Part shown: in pieces, positions 7,810-16,513 of the stretch
Numbering within the stretch: position 1 is the stretch's first letter
Layout: each line of letters opens with the position of its first letter
The notes under the pieces: generated by a model
Told to the model about the DNA's origin: nothing
The model's database searches: none
Seen by the model: the letters and a program-made list of their open reading frames with translations, nothing else
Assembly: GCA_002412765.1 (NCBI GenBank)
Contig: DHVR01000033.1
Coordinates: 1-29,827, forward strand
From: Leptolinea sp. UBA5203
Lineage (GTDB): Bacteria; Chloroflexota; Anaerolineae; Anaerolineales; Anaerolineaceae
Reading direction: 5' to 3'
Length of the DNA: 29,827 nucleotides
Position numbers and translations under genes: made by a program

Positions 7810-10800
7810 ATGGAAACAGAAACCAAGCAACATTCCTGGCTGCAAAAGCCGATTCGATCCTTTATCCCAGAATTCAACATCGAAGTCGTGTTGATCCTCA
7901 TCATTCTCCTTCTGGCGGTTGTCAGCCGATTTGCCATGTTGGGTGAAAGAGTGATGAGCCATGATGAGATTAATCATGTTATTCCATCCTTTGAACTCTT
8001 CGAAGGAAAAGGATATCGACATGATCCTGTAACCCACGGTCCGTTCCAATTCCATGTGGTAGCTTTATCTTATTTCATGTTTGGTGACAATGATTTTACA
8101 TCCCGCATCCCGGCTGCTCTGTTCTCGATAGGGGCGATTGGGTTTGTTTTGTTCGCTTATAGACGGTACATTGGCCGAATTGGCGCGCTGGTTGCTTCTG
8201 TGCTTTTCCTTATCTCCCCCTATATGCTTTATTATGGGCGGTATACCAGAAATGAGGCCTTCATTGAATTAATTGGGGCGGTTACCATTTACGCGATTTT
8301 ACGATACCTGGACAAAGGTGACCATTTCTCCTTAATTCTATTGACCATCGCAACAGCATTGCATTTTACCGTTAAAGAGACATCCTATATCTACACTGCC
8401 ATATTGCTCATCTTTGTTTTTGTATTATTCCTTGAACAGGTTCTACGAGACACCTGGCAAGATTCAGCCAAGAAGAGACAATTTCTGTATCTCATATTAT
8501 TTATAGTCATAGCATTAGCACTGGCATTGGGCATGGGGGTATGGTCCTCTGCCAGTACACCGGCTGTGGTTGATTCCATAACAACTTCAGTGACGACCAC
8601 GGCAGAAGTGTTATCTGAGACACCATCTCTCCCGGATGTATGGAATACCCAACGCTATATTGCATCTGTTGCCACAGGTTTGGCAGTTATCTCCATTCTA
8701 TTGGCTGCCTATCTATTATTGACGGCTTATGGATGGCAGCGCATTAAGCAAATTCGTTCCTTCAATATTGTTTTTCTTGTCGGTACATTAATATTGCCAT
8801 TGCTGGCAGCATTTCCAATCACTGTGCTGGGTTGGGATCCGCTGGATTATACTCAATCAGGATTGTTGCGTACCGGGATCGTATTGATCCTTTTTGTAGT
8901 GGGTTCGGCAGTGCTTGGTTTATTCTGGGATTCTAAAAAATGGTTGATCTACGCCGCAATATTCTGGTTCTTGATCATCATTTTTTATACAACCTTCTTC
9001 ACCAATGGCAAGGGGTTTTTTACGGGTGTAGTGGGTTCACTTGGCTACTGGCTATCGCAACAGAGTGTAGCGCGTGGAGGGCAGCCCCTTTATTACTACG
9101 CCCTGATCCAGATCCCTATTTATGAGTTTTTACCTGCGATTGGCATGTTGATCACGTTGGTTGTTGCATTTAGGAAACGATTATTCAGCTCCTTCCCAGG
9201 GATATCCCCTGCAGCTCAGACGAACCTCATTAACCCAGATACTGAACAGCGCATTCCGGTTGCCGCGCTTCTGATTTATTGGTCCATCATGAGTTTGCTA
9301 GCATATAGTTACGCTGGCGAGAAAATGCCCTGGCTAACCGTTCATATTGCCTTGCCGTTGATCCTGACAGCAGGCTGGGGTATTGGATATTTCCTTGAAC
9401 GATATGATTGGTCGGCATTGGCACAAACTAAAGGCTGGCAATCGTTTTGTGTTTTGATTGTCACCATTTTTTCGGCAGGGGCCTTATTAAATACGCTGAT
9501 GCAGGACATCCTGCCTTTTACCGGCAAAGACCTAAATCAATTAGCCGCAACGCAGGATTTCTTATTTGCCGGTATTTTGTTGATGTGCTCGCTGGCAGTT
9601 CTTTTTTATCTCAATCTGCATACGAATCATCTCGCGATTGGGAAATCGGTTCTGCTGATTTTATTATCTTTGATGACTGTTCAAACTGTCCGTGCAAGTT
9701 ATCGGGCATCCTTCATCAACTATGATAATGCCAAAGAGTATTTGGTTTATGCACATGCTGCCAGCGGCCCGAAAGAAGTCCTCACTCAAATCGAAGAGAT
9801 TTCTCGCCGTATCACCGGCGGTAATGACATCTCCATCGCCTATGATAATGATGTGAATTATCCCTACTGGTGGTATTTACGGGATTATCCCAATAAAATT
9901 TACTACGCCGATCAGCCGACCCGTGAAGTTGGGCAGCAGCCTTTGATTGCGGCCGGCGACTCCACCATGAACAAGCTGGGCCCGATCATTAAGAATAATT
10001 ACATCGAATATTCCTATATGCGCTTGTGGTGGCCGAATCAGGATTACTGGAACCTGACTACAGACAGGTTCCTGGGTATCTTTAAAAATCGAGCTATCCT
10101 GCGTGGCATTGTGGATATCTGGTTGAATCGTGATTTTCGCCAATATGCCACAGCGACGGGAAGCACCACCGCAACCCTTGAAACCTGGGAACCCTCCAGT
10201 AAGATGAAATTCTATATCCGTAAGGATATTGCGGCGCAAATTTGGGACTATGGGATTGTGCCGGAAAATATCGTTGATACCATTGAAGATCCGTACCAGA
10301 ACAATTATATTGATTTTTGGGCCAGTTCCAGCTTCGGATCCGCGGGTGCAGAACCGGGGCAAATGAATGCCCCAAGAGGGATTGCAGTCGGTCCGGATGG
10401 CAGCATTTATGTTGCTGATTCATCGAATCATCGGATTGAACACTTCACTGAATCAGGCGGATTTATTGAATCGTGGGGTGGTTACAGCGGGACAGAGCCT
10501 AATGCGGCTGAGGGATTATTCAATGAACCCTGGGGTGTTGCGGTTGCCAGGGATGGTTCAGTTTATGTGACCGATACCTGGAATCACCGCGTGCAAAAAT
10601 TTGATGCACATGGAAAATTCATCATGACCTGGGGATACTTTGGCCAGGAAGAGTCCCCGGACGCTTTCTGGGGACCTCGCGGCATCGCGGTGGATAAAAG
10701 TGGGTTGGTCTATGTTGCGGACACTGGCAATAAGCGCATCGCCATATTTGATGAAAATGGCAATTTTATTAATCAATTGGGCACTTATGGGTTTGACCCA

Positions 10801-11208
10801 GGTCAATTTGATGAACCGGTCGGTGTGGCCGTGGATCAATCCGGTGATGTCTATGTAACAGACACTTGGAACCAAAGAGTTCAGGTATTCCGTGCAGAAA
10901 GCCCCACTGACCCCTATGTCCTGAATCGTTATTGGGATGTCGCTGGTTGGTATGGACAGTCGCTGGATAATAAACCCTTTATCACCATATCCCCATCCGG
11001 TGATGTTTTCGTAACAGATCCTGAAGGTCCACGTGTTCTGCAATTTACGAATACGGGTGAAATAATCCGTGTGTGGGGCGATTACAGCGCTGATTTGAAC
11101 GGTTTTGGCCTTGCCTCCGGAATCGCTATCGACAAGCAAGGCATTATTTATGTGACCGATGGGAACAAGCATCGTGTCCTACGATTTGACCTATCCACGC
11201 TTCCATGA
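7810..11208 (+). CDS. GT-C (PMT/GT39-like) membrane glycosyltransferase with C-terminal six-blade NHL propeller
   Basis: 1132 residues. The first about 620 residues hold many membrane spans (first at about 27-48). The acidic motif MSHDEINH at about 56-63 in the first extramembrane loop, followed by HDPVTHGPFQFH, fits GT-C enzymes that use lipid-phosphate sugar donors; the overall pattern recalls the TIGR03663 (Agl23-associated) family. A soluble region (about 640-840) follows. From about 840 to the end six NHL-type repeats appear, each with a GIAV...GxVYVxDxxNxRVxxF core: starting at PRGIAVGPDG, PWGVAVARDG, PRGIAVDKSG, PVGVAVDQSG, FITISPSG and ASGIAIDKQG. Six repeats make one closed propeller, presumably outside the membrane, for binding glycan or protein. 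Single-gene unit with its own promoter and terminator. The acceptor is unknown; the last two repeats are more diverged. Confidence 0.88.
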   Translation: METETKQHSWLQKPIRSFIPEFNIEVVLILIILLLAVVSRFAMLGERVMSHDEINHVIPSFELFEGKGYRHDPVTHGPFQFHVVALSYFMFGDNDFTSRIPAALFSIGAIGFVLFAYRRYIGRIGALVASVLFLISPYMLYYGRYTRNEAFIELIGAVTIYAILRYLDKGDHFSLILLTIATALHFTVKETSYIYTAILLIFVFVLFLEQVLRDTWQDSAKKRQFLYLILFIVIALALALGMGVWSSASTPAVVDSITTSVTTTAEVLSETPSLPDVWNTQRYIASVATGLAVISILLAAYLLLTAYGWQRIKQIRSFNIVFLVGTLILPLLAAFPITVLGWDPLDYTQSGLLRTGIVLILFVVGSAVLGLFWDSKKWLIYAAIFWFLIIIFYTTFFTNGKGFFTGVVGSLGYWLSQQSVARGGQPLYYYALIQIPIYEFLPAIGMLITLVVAFRKRLFSSFPGISPAAQTNLINPDTEQRIPVAALLIYWSIMSLLAYSYAGEKMPWLTVHIALPLILTAGWGIGYFLERYDWSALAQTKGWQSFCVLIVTIFSAGALLNTLMQDILPFTGKDLNQLAATQDFLFAGILLMCSLAVLFYLNLHTNHLAIGKSVLLILLSLMTVQTVRASYRASFINYDNAKEYLVYAHAASGPKEVLTQIEEISRRITGGNDISIAYDNDVNYPYWWYLRDYPNKIYYADQPTREVGQQPLIAAGDSTMNKLGPIIKNNYIEYSYMRLWWPNQDYWNLTTDRFLGIFKNRAILRGIVDIWLNRDFRQYATATGSTTATLETWEPSSKMKFYIRKDIAAQIWDYGIVPENIVDTIEDPYQNNYIDFWASSSFGSAGAEPGQMNAPRGIAVGPDGSIYVADSSNHRIEHFTESGGFIESWGGYSGTEPNAAEGLFNEPWGVAVARDGSVYVTDTWNHRVQKFDAHGKFIMTWGYFGQEESPDAFWGPRGIAVDKSGLVYVADTGNKRIAIFDENGNFINQLGTYGFDPGQFDEPVGVAVDQSGDVYVTDTWNQRVQVFRAESPTDPYVLNRYWDVAGWYGQSLDNKPFITISPSGDVFVTDPEGPRVLQFTNTGEIIRVWGDYSADLNGFGLASGIAIDKQGIIYVTDGNKHRVLRFDLSTLP

Positions 11209-11212
11209 TGAC

Positions 11213-11257
11213 TAGGAAAAAATTAGCCCCCCACACAGGTGGGGGGCAGTTTCCTAA
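11213..11257. terminator. Bidirectional terminator between GT-C/NHL and PspC genes
   Basis: Inner stem GCCCCCCAC (11226-11234), 4-base loop, GTGGGGGGC (11239-11247), flanked by an outer TAGGAAA/TTTCCTA pairing with A-rich and T-rich arms. It serves both converging genes; its right arm includes the PspC stop codon. Confidence 0.85.
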
Positions 11258-11496
11258 TTATTTTCTGGATTTGAACTGTCGGGTGGCGTGATACTTCCGG
11301 AAATGCCGGTTGTTTCCAGTGGCATGATGATCAGAAGGATGATATAAATTAAGAACCCATTGCCGCCCATTAAGAGCAGGATTAAGAAGACTAAACGGAC
11401 AATGGTAGGGTCAAGATCCATGTAATTGGCTATACCGCCGCACACACCACCAATCATTCTTTCATTTTGACTTCGTGATAATTTTCGGTTATTCAT
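11254..11496 (-). CDS. PspC domain membrane protein
   Basis: 80 residues. The PspC signature is plain: LSRSQNERMIGGVCGGIANYMDLD followed by a single long hydrophobic segment (about 35-58) ending in IMPLE. PspC-type proteins are small inner-membrane proteins linked to envelope stress response in proteobacteria; in other phyla they are common as stand-alone proteins of unclear role. A strong AAGGAG lies 8 bases before the ATG. No pspA is in the window. The C-terminal tail is rich in Ser, Pro, Asn and short. Confidence 0.9.
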   Translation of the reverse strand: MNNRKLSRSQNERMIGGVCGGIANYMDLDPTIVRLVFLILLLMGGNGFLIYIILLIIMPLETTGISGSITPPDSSNPENN

Positions 11497-11612
11497 TGTG
11501 TTAACTCCTTATCTATGTCTATTTACGCAACCGGAAATTAAAAGTTGCACCAGTATATGAAAATCAAATAATTATCTAGTAAGCTTGATAAAGCGGAAAA
11601 CTCCAGGAGGAA

Positions 11613-11993
11613 ATGATGCGCATTGCAGTGACCAGTACTTCTAATTTGGGGATTGATGACCAGGTTTTTGATCAATTTGAGCATTCACCGTATTTCACGA
11701 TCGTTGAGATTCATAACCAACTGGTGAAGAAAACCATGATTGTATCTAATCCATTTGTTGTCCAACATCAACCTGGGGATATTCAAAAATTCTTGGCAGA
11801 TTTGAGTGTAAGTTGTGTGATTGCCAACGGGATGGGAACAAAAGCCAAAGAGCTATTCGCTGTTCATGAAATTCAGATTATTCGCGGCGCCAGCGGCAAT
11901 ATCAGCTCACTGATCGATGAATATTTAAGAGGTGAATTATTCGACAAAGCTGAATATGTATCTACAGATGAGTCTGCTCCCCTTCGTCATTAA
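11613..11993 (+). CDS. NifX/NifB C-terminal-like (dinitrogenase FeMo-cofactor domain) protein
   Basis: 126 residues forming one domain of the NifX/VnfX/NifB-C family: MRIAVTS at the start, FDQFEHSPYFTIVE in the middle and the conserved NGMGTKAKELF around residue 68. In nitrogen fixers these carry Fe-S/Mo cluster intermediates; stand-alone copies in non-fixing anaerobes are frequent and of unknown function, and nothing else of nitrogen fixation is visible here. AGGAGGAA precedes two consecutive ATG codons (11613 and 11616). DegV follows 48 bases downstream on the same strand and may be cotranscribed. Confidence 0.85.
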   Translation: MMRIAVTSTSNLGIDDQVFDQFEHSPYFTIVEIHNQLVKKTMIVSNPFVVQHQPGDIQKFLADLSVSCVIANGMGTKAKELFAVHEIQIIRGASGNISSLIDEYLRGELFDKAEYVSTDESAPLRH

Positions 11994-12041
11994 ACCTGGT
12001 AGATACGATCAGACTGGTAGAACGAGTAAGGAATACTATTA

Positions 12042-12890
12042 ATGAGTATAAAAATTGTATCGGATAGTGCCTGCGATTTACCGGATGGCATGGCAGAAAA
12101 ATATGGGATCACTATTGTCCCACTTTATATCACCATGTGCGGCAAAAGTTATCTGGATATGATTGATATTAGCCGGGATGAATTTTATCAGCGTTTACCT
12201 AGCTGTGATGAAGTACCAACCACAGCGGCGCCCAGCCCTGAAGCCTTCCGTTCCGTCTATAAAAAGTTGGCATTGGCTGGTGCCAGCCAGATTATTTCCA
12301 TTCATATTTCAACAAATTTAAGCCGCACCATTGATTCAGCCCATGAAGCTGCTGCTACAACGGAGCAGGTACCGGTCACAGTTGTGGATTCTACTCAATT
12401 AAGTTTGGGTGCGGGCTATGTGGTCATGGCTGCGGCACAGGCGGCTGCGCAAGGAAAATCGTTAGAAGAAATATTAACTATTATTGAAGATATCTCGAAA
12501 CGAACTTATGTATTTGCTGCTTTAGATACGCTGCACTATTTATCCAAGAGTGGACGAATGCATGTTGCGCTGGCGCGGGTGGGTACCATCCTGAGGATAA
12601 AACCGTTGCTAAAAATGAATCAGGGAAATCCAGAAGTGGAACGTGTCAGGACAACGGAAGGATCTATTCGTCGATTGCTTCACCTTGTAAACGAACTCGG
12701 TCCATTGGAAAAATTGTCCCTGGTCCATACTTTTGCCTATGAGCGTATTGCTGTTTTATATCAGCGCGCCAAAGATTTGTTTCCTGTCAGTGACACCCAA
12801 GTGGATATCGTAAGCGTGACACCCGTGCTGGGATGCCATCTTGGACCTGGTGTAATTGGATTTACTGCCATCAAAAAAGAGAGCCGATAA
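12042..12890 (+). CDS. DegV family fatty-acid-binding protein (FakB-like)
   Basis: 282 residues. The family start pattern IKIVSDSACDLP (residues 3-14), the TSQPSP-like segment here as TTAAPSPEAF, HISTNLSRT for the fatty-acid carboxylate pocket and VVDSTQLSLGAG are all present, as is LHYLSKSGRM later. FakB proteins hand exogenous fatty acids to the kinase FakA for phosphorylation and entry into phospholipids. No fakA-like (DAK2) gene is in the window. AAGGA precedes the ATG by 10 bases. The stop lies within a bidirectional hairpin. Length is typical for the family (about 280). Confidence 0.93.
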   Translation: MSIKIVSDSACDLPDGMAEKYGITIVPLYITMCGKSYLDMIDISRDEFYQRLPSCDEVPTTAAPSPEAFRSVYKKLALAGASQIISIHISTNLSRTIDSAHEAAATTEQVPVTVVDSTQLSLGAGYVVMAAAQAAAQGKSLEEILTIIEDISKRTYVFAALDTLHYLSKSGRMHVALARVGTILRIKPLLKMNQGNPEVERVRTTEGSIRRLLHLVNELGPLEKLSLVHTFAYERIAVLYQRAKDLFPVSDTQVDIVSVTPVLGCHLGPGVIGFTAIKKESR

Positions 12891-12906
12891 TCAGCTCTCT
12901 TTTTTT
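12873..12906. terminator. Bidirectional terminator after degV
   Basis: AAAAAAGAGAGC (12873-12884), a 9-base loop that contains the DegV stop codon, then GCTCTC plus a run of T (12894-12906). A-run and T-run give U-tracts on both strands, so it also ends the minus-strand operon at 12913. Confidence 0.85.
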
Positions 12907-12912
12907 CTTGTC

Positions 12913-13308
12913 TTATTTGTGCTTTTTATCTTTCCGGTCAACCCTGAAAATACCTTCGAGAATGCCACTAATGATACCCACAATCAAGGCTCCCAGAATT
13001 GCCGTCCATACCGATTCAACGGTAAAGCCGATCCCAAAGTTTGTTCCAACAACTCCCGCTAAATAAAATAGAAACGGGTTAATCAACAAGGCAGCCAGAC
13101 CAAGGGATAAAATGATCACCGGGGCACCCAAAATGATCAAAACCGGTTTGATAAAGGCGTTGATTAAACCAAAGACCAATGCCAGCCAGATAAAGGATGC
13201 CCAATTGTCACTTTGAGGTGTAATACCCCGGCCATTCAGCAAAAATACAGCAGCATAGAGTGCGACAGTGTAAATTCCCCAACGGATGATTAATTTTTTC
13301 ATTTTCAT
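12913..13308 (-). CDS. Small four-TM membrane protein, phage_holin_4_2 / YvlD-like
   Basis: 131 residues with four hydrophobic segments (about 8-28, 36-58, 62-84, 90-115) and a basic C-terminus. WASFIWLALVFGLINAFIKPVL and NPFLFYLAG-type motifs fit the family called phage holin family 4 (YvlD in Bacillus), which in chromosomes is normally a resident membrane protein, not a lysis gene. It starts in an ATGA overlap with the upstream GNAT gene; a second ATG at 13300-13302 is better spaced (9 bases) from the GGAGG that lies inside the end of that gene. Last gene before the shared terminator. Role unknown. Confidence 0.85.
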   Translation of the reverse strand: MKMKKLIIRWGIYTVALYAAVFLLNGRGITPQSDNWASFIWLALVFGLINAFIKPVLIILGAPVIILSLGLAALLINPFLFYLAGVVGTNFGIGFTVESVWTAILGALIVGIISGILEGIFRVDRKDKKHK

Positions 13309-14303
13309 TCACCTCCAAATTCATTCATTTTCCAAACGGGACGTTTCATCCAGACCAGCGTATTCAGCAGATTGTAACCGCTTTCCTCGAAGGCCTCATT
13401 ATTCCGGTTGGCTGGATAGTTGATGGTAATGGGACGATGTTTATTACGCAGTGCTTTTTCCAGGTTTCCCAATAAGGGGGCTGTCACTACTCCCTCATGA
13501 TCCGCATACATGGCTAACCAGATGGAATCGGAAAACAGGTTTCTACTTTGCCAAGTGGCAAAACCAACCACCTGGTTATTCCTTTTGGCAATAAAATGCT
13601 GAAGGTCGGTATGCATGATCGCGGATTTTACACTGGGGAGAATTCCGGGAGCAAATTCGCGGATATGCAGACTTAAATTCCAGGCTACATCCTGAGGGTA
13701 GGTACGGTGCAGTAATTGCGCATGCTGCAGCCAGTGTTTTGCTTTTCTTTTTTCAATGATGATATCCTGGATATTCTTTCCATTGTCATCCCCAATACCT
13801 GTGGATTTCACCCAGGTTGTCCTGCGGGAGAATTCCTGGAATCCAAAGGATTTATAAAGATTGACGGCTGAATCATTGTTTTCACGAACTTGTAACCAGA
13901 CTGTTTGTACGCCTTGTTGTGAGAGATAAGAAAGCGTGGTGGTGGTTAACTTCTTTGCAATTCCTTTTCTACGCCAGTTTTCAGCGACAGCGACATTGGC
14001 GATTAAATAAATCCATCGCCCGTTCCTTTCGTAAGGAATTAGAGAGAGGTTGCCAACGATTTCTCCCTTATCGGTTTCACATACAAAACCAAAGAGGGGA
14101 TAAGAGAGCATCTCATTGGACCCCTGAAGCCATTGTATGGATTTCCGATCTTTTGCAGCCTGACGGATGCGTTTAATATAGGTTAATCCATCCGGATCCA
14201 GATGTTCACCAAAGCAGGATTCGATCAAATCAGCTACGGCCAATTGATCAAATCGGATATCCAATTTGCGAATTTTATAAGGTTCTGTCGTGTAAGAATT
14301 CAC
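13305..14303 (-). CDS. Two-domain GNAT N-acetyltransferase
   Basis: 332 residues. The N-terminal GNAT domain is complete: VANVAVAENWRRKGIAKKL (about 101-119) is the acetyl-CoA pyrophosphate loop (RRKGIA), followed by ENNDSAVNLYKSFGF, the usual motif B. The C-terminal half (about 185-325) is a weaker second GNAT-like fold with RNNQVVGFATWQ as its beta-strand motif but no clear R/Q-x-x-G-x-G/A loop, so it may only shape the acceptor site. Substrate unknown. The start codon is GTG; no Shine-Dalgarno is visible, and TAAAAT lies six bases before it, so the message may be leaderless. It overlaps the downstream membrane-protein gene by four bases. Confidence 0.82.
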   Translation of the reverse strand: MNSYTTEPYKIRKLDIRFDQLAVADLIESCFGEHLDPDGLTYIKRIRQAAKDRKSIQWLQGSNEMLSYPLFGFVCETDKGEIVGNLSLIPYERNGRWIYLIANVAVAENWRRKGIAKKLTTTTLSYLSQQGVQTVWLQVRENNDSAVNLYKSFGFQEFSRRTTWVKSTGIGDDNGKNIQDIIIEKRKAKHWLQHAQLLHRTYPQDVAWNLSLHIREFAPGILPSVKSAIMHTDLQHFIAKRNNQVVGFATWQSRNLFSDSIWLAMYADHEGVVTAPLLGNLEKALRNKHRPITINYPANRNNEAFEESGYNLLNTLVWMKRPVWKMNEFGGE

Positions 14304-14386
14304 TGTATTATTTTACGCTATTATTCGAAATTCGTTGAACGGATTGATGTTTCTACGCCATGCGCTATCGGATCATGCATAAGCCA

Positions 14387-14932
14387 TCAAGGGATGGATG
14401 AGAAACCAGGCTCGGCCTCCGGATGAGTGATAAATGCTATTTTATGATAATGGCGTCCTTCTCCTGGTTCATTTTGTGTAAGGGGGAGCAGTAATTTGTT
14501 TAAGCTGTTGCCAAATTCTATCAACTCTTGCTTGTTGACGTGAAAATATTGTTCGGTATACCCCACATAATCAGCAGCAATTTCTCTTTCGCCGGGTTGA
14601 TTTATATACCGTGAAAAACCATCCAGTGTAGAGAGGATGAAATTGAGAAAATAATCCATGTGCTGATCTTTTGATGATGACTGCATTTCAGTTTGATTAA
14701 GATGCAGCGAAGTACTCAGGCTGAAAACTTTTTCCTGAGCACCCTTGATCAGGTGTGTTTCAACCACTTGAATCAAATTAGCATTTAATAAAACACGCAT
14801 TTGACGATACAAGGTAGACACAGGAATGTTATGCAATATTTCAGCAATTTCCTGGGTGGCAAGGTTCCTGCCGGATAAGGTGCTAAGAATTTGCAAACGG
14901 ATGGGGTGGAGAATTAAATCAACTTTTTTCAT
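14387..14932 (-). CDS. ArsR-type winged-helix transcriptional regulator
   Basis: 181 residues. The first 75 residues form a winged helix-turn-helix: LHPIRLQILSTLSG, then the recognition region IPVSTLYRQMRVLLNANLI, and a wing ending in KVFSLS, which resembles HTH_20/ArsR regulators and YdfF-type proteins. The rest (about 80-175) is helical and could bind ligand or form the dimer; it has no cysteine pair for metals. A good Shine-Dalgarno (GAGGA) precedes the ATG. It is divergent from the exporter gene at 15118 with 185 bases between them and two near-consensus promoters, so control of the exporter is likely (inference from arrangement). Confidence 0.82.
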   Translation of the reverse strand: MKKVDLILHPIRLQILSTLSGRNLATQEIAEILHNIPVSTLYRQMRVLLNANLIQVVETHLIKGAQEKVFSLSTSLHLNQTEMQSSSKDQHMDYFLNFILSTLDGFSRYINQPGEREIAADYVGYTEQYFHVNKQELIEFGNSLNKLLLPLTQNEPGEGRHYHKIAFITHPEAEPGFSSIP

Positions 14933-14959
14933 AGGTCCTCAGGTTTATGGTTCTCGACA

Positions 14960-14988
14960 ATGATAATAACCGATTCAGTTCTGGTCAA
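14960..14988 (-). promoter_or_regulatory. sigma70-type promoter of the winged-helix regulator
   Basis: Minus strand: TTGACC (14983-14988), 17-base spacer, TATCAT (14960-14965), about 28 bases before the ATG. Divergent from the exporter promoter. Confidence 0.6.
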
Positions 14989-15063
14989 GCGGCAGAGATA
15001 TGAGTGAATTGAAAGGACTCTCTAGGTTCAAAAAGACCGGCTATTCCTAATGAACGAGCTTTG

Positions 15064-15092
15064 TTGTTTGACATGGAACTTGATGCTATACT
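15064..15092 (+). promoter_or_regulatory. Promoter of the MATE-like exporter; decides its start
   Basis: TTGTTT (15064-15069), 17-base spacer, TATACT (15087-15092) with an upstream TGC making an extended -10. It lies inside the longest reading frame, which could begin at TTG 15061, so translation must begin downstream, at the ATG of 15118. Confidence 0.6.
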
Positions 15093-15117
15093 TAGCGCGA
15101 TTATTGGAAGGAAGCAG

Positions 15118-16470
15118 ATGGAGTCGAAGACACAAAGCAAAACCAATTTTTTTGATCAAAAAGCCTTAAATGCCATAACCAAAGTTTGGTGGCCATTAGC
15201 TGCAAGTTGGGTCATGATGGCGGCGGAACAGCCTGTTCTGAGCGCTACCATTGCCCGCTTGCCTCAACCGGAAATCAACCTGGCTGCTTATGGCGGCATT
15301 GTTTTTCCTATTGCCCTGATTATTGAGGCACCGATTATTATGATCCTGGCAGCATCGGTGGCTTTATCCAGGGATAACAAATCCTTTAAAAAAATCCACA
15401 AATTTATGATGATATCCGGATTTTTATTAACGGTTTTACATTTATTGATTGCAGTTACGCCGCTTTATTATATTGTGGCAGAGAAAATTATTGGTGCGCC
15501 GGCAGAAATCATTGAGCCTGCCCGTTTGGGGTTGATTGTGCTGCTGCCATGGACCTGGTCCATTGGCTACCGCAGGTTTTATCAAGGGGTCTTAATTCGA
15601 TATGGACATTCGGATGCCGTGGGGGTGGGTACCATCATCCGGATCACTACAATTACTGGCGTTATGCTGGTGGGTTACTTTACGCATTGGTATCCCGGTG
15701 TGGTAGTGGCCGGTTTTGCCCAGGGATTGGCTGTCCTGCTGGAAGCGATCTATGCCGGGCATCGTGGCAGAGCCGTTGTACGAAATGAACTATCCAGAGA
15801 ACCGGAAACGGATGAACTTACCTGGCCGACTTTCTATCGTTATTATGTTCCCCTGGCGATGACTTCCTTTATTACCATGCTATGGTCCCCCATTTGCAGT
15901 ATGGCGCTCAGCCGCTTGCCATCCCCGCTGGAATCGCTGGCCGTCTGGCCGGTATTGAGCGGCACCATCTTCCTCTTCCGCAGTTTTGGGATTGCCTTCA
16001 ATGAGGTAGTGGTGGCCATGCTCGATCAACACGGCATGAGCAGGCATCTGCGTCAATTTGCCATGATTCTTATTGGTGTGATGACCATAGTATTAGTGGT
16101 GATCAGTTTTTCACCCCTGGTTCGCTTTTGGTTCGAAGATGTATCCGCGCTGCCGCCGGCGTATGCAACTTTGGCCGTGTATGCTTTCCGCATGATTTTA
16201 TTGATTCCATGTTTGGCAACGCTGCAAAGTTGGTACCAGGGGGCAATTTTGTACGGCAAGAAAACCCGGGGAATCCCTGAGGCGAATGGACTCTCTATTG
16301 CTGCCGCAATTCTTGTCTTTGTGGTCGGTTATTTCATGAAGGATACCGTAGGCTTGTATATCGGCATGGCCGCTTACATGATGACCAACGTCGTGCAAAC
16401 CCTGTGGTTATGGGTGCGGTCCAGGCCGATCATGGCAGAAGTAAATCTGCGGGATAAATTAACTGCATAA
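15118..16470 (+). CDS. MATE/MOP-superfamily-like multidrug or lipid exporter
   Basis: 450 residues with about 12 predicted membrane segments. The N-terminal repeat has the WWPLAASWVMMAAEQPVLSA pattern and a cytoplasmic loop GYRRFYQGVLIRYGHS; the second repeat has SFGIAFNEVVVAML. The loop motif FYQGVLIR and the two-bundle layout recall MATE exporters and their ANK-like relatives within the MOP flippase superfamily; membership is likely, substrate unknown. A frame extension to TTG 15061 is rejected: the promoter lies within it and GGAAGGA stands 6 bases before the ATG at 15118. It is divergent from a winged-helix regulator, the usual layout for regulated efflux. Ends in a strong bidirectional terminator. 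Confidence 0.82.
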   Translation: MESKTQSKTNFFDQKALNAITKVWWPLAASWVMMAAEQPVLSATIARLPQPEINLAAYGGIVFPIALIIEAPIIMILAASVALSRDNKSFKKIHKFMMISGFLLTVLHLLIAVTPLYYIVAEKIIGAPAEIIEPARLGLIVLLPWTWSIGYRRFYQGVLIRYGHSDAVGVGTIIRITTITGVMLVGYFTHWYPGVVVAGFAQGLAVLLEAIYAGHRGRAVVRNELSREPETDELTWPTFYRYYVPLAMTSFITMLWSPICSMALSRLPSPLESLAVWPVLSGTIFLFRSFGIAFNEVVVAMLDQHGMSRHLRQFAMILIGVMTIVLVVISFSPLVRFWFEDVSALPPAYATLAVYAFRMILLIPCLATLQSWYQGAILYGKKTRGIPEANGLSIAAAILVFVVGYFMKDTVGLYIGMAAYMMTNVVQTLWLWVRSRPIMAEVNLRDKLTA

Positions 16471-16508
16471 AAAAAAGGATCAATGGGTCGTCCCATGATC
16501 CTTTTTTT
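16471..16508. terminator. Bidirectional terminator between exporter and dodecin genes
   Basis: A-run, GGATCAATGGG, loop TCG, then CCCATGATCC and a T-run: a nearly perfect hairpin with U-tracts in both directions (one unpaired or mismatched base in the stem). It starts right after the exporter TAA. Confidence 0.9.
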
Positions 16509-16513
16509 GCCCA

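Noticed and set aside
10558..11172. 204-residue open frame on the minus strand opposite the NHL repeats
   Set aside because: Antisense shadow of a repeat-rich coding region; no ribosome site, no recognisable motif, and the plus frame is clearly coding.
11613..11993. NifX-like gene as evidence for nitrogen fixation
   Set aside because: No nifH, nifD, nifK or nifB is present; stand-alone copies are common in non-fixing anaerobes.
12913..13308. Holin-like protein as a sign of prophage
   Set aside because: No phage genes, integrase or att repeats nearby; this family is mostly a resident chromosomal membrane protein.
15061..15117. N-terminal extension of the exporter from TTG 15061
   Set aside because: The stretch carries a -35/-10 promoter and there is a good ribosome site before ATG 15118.
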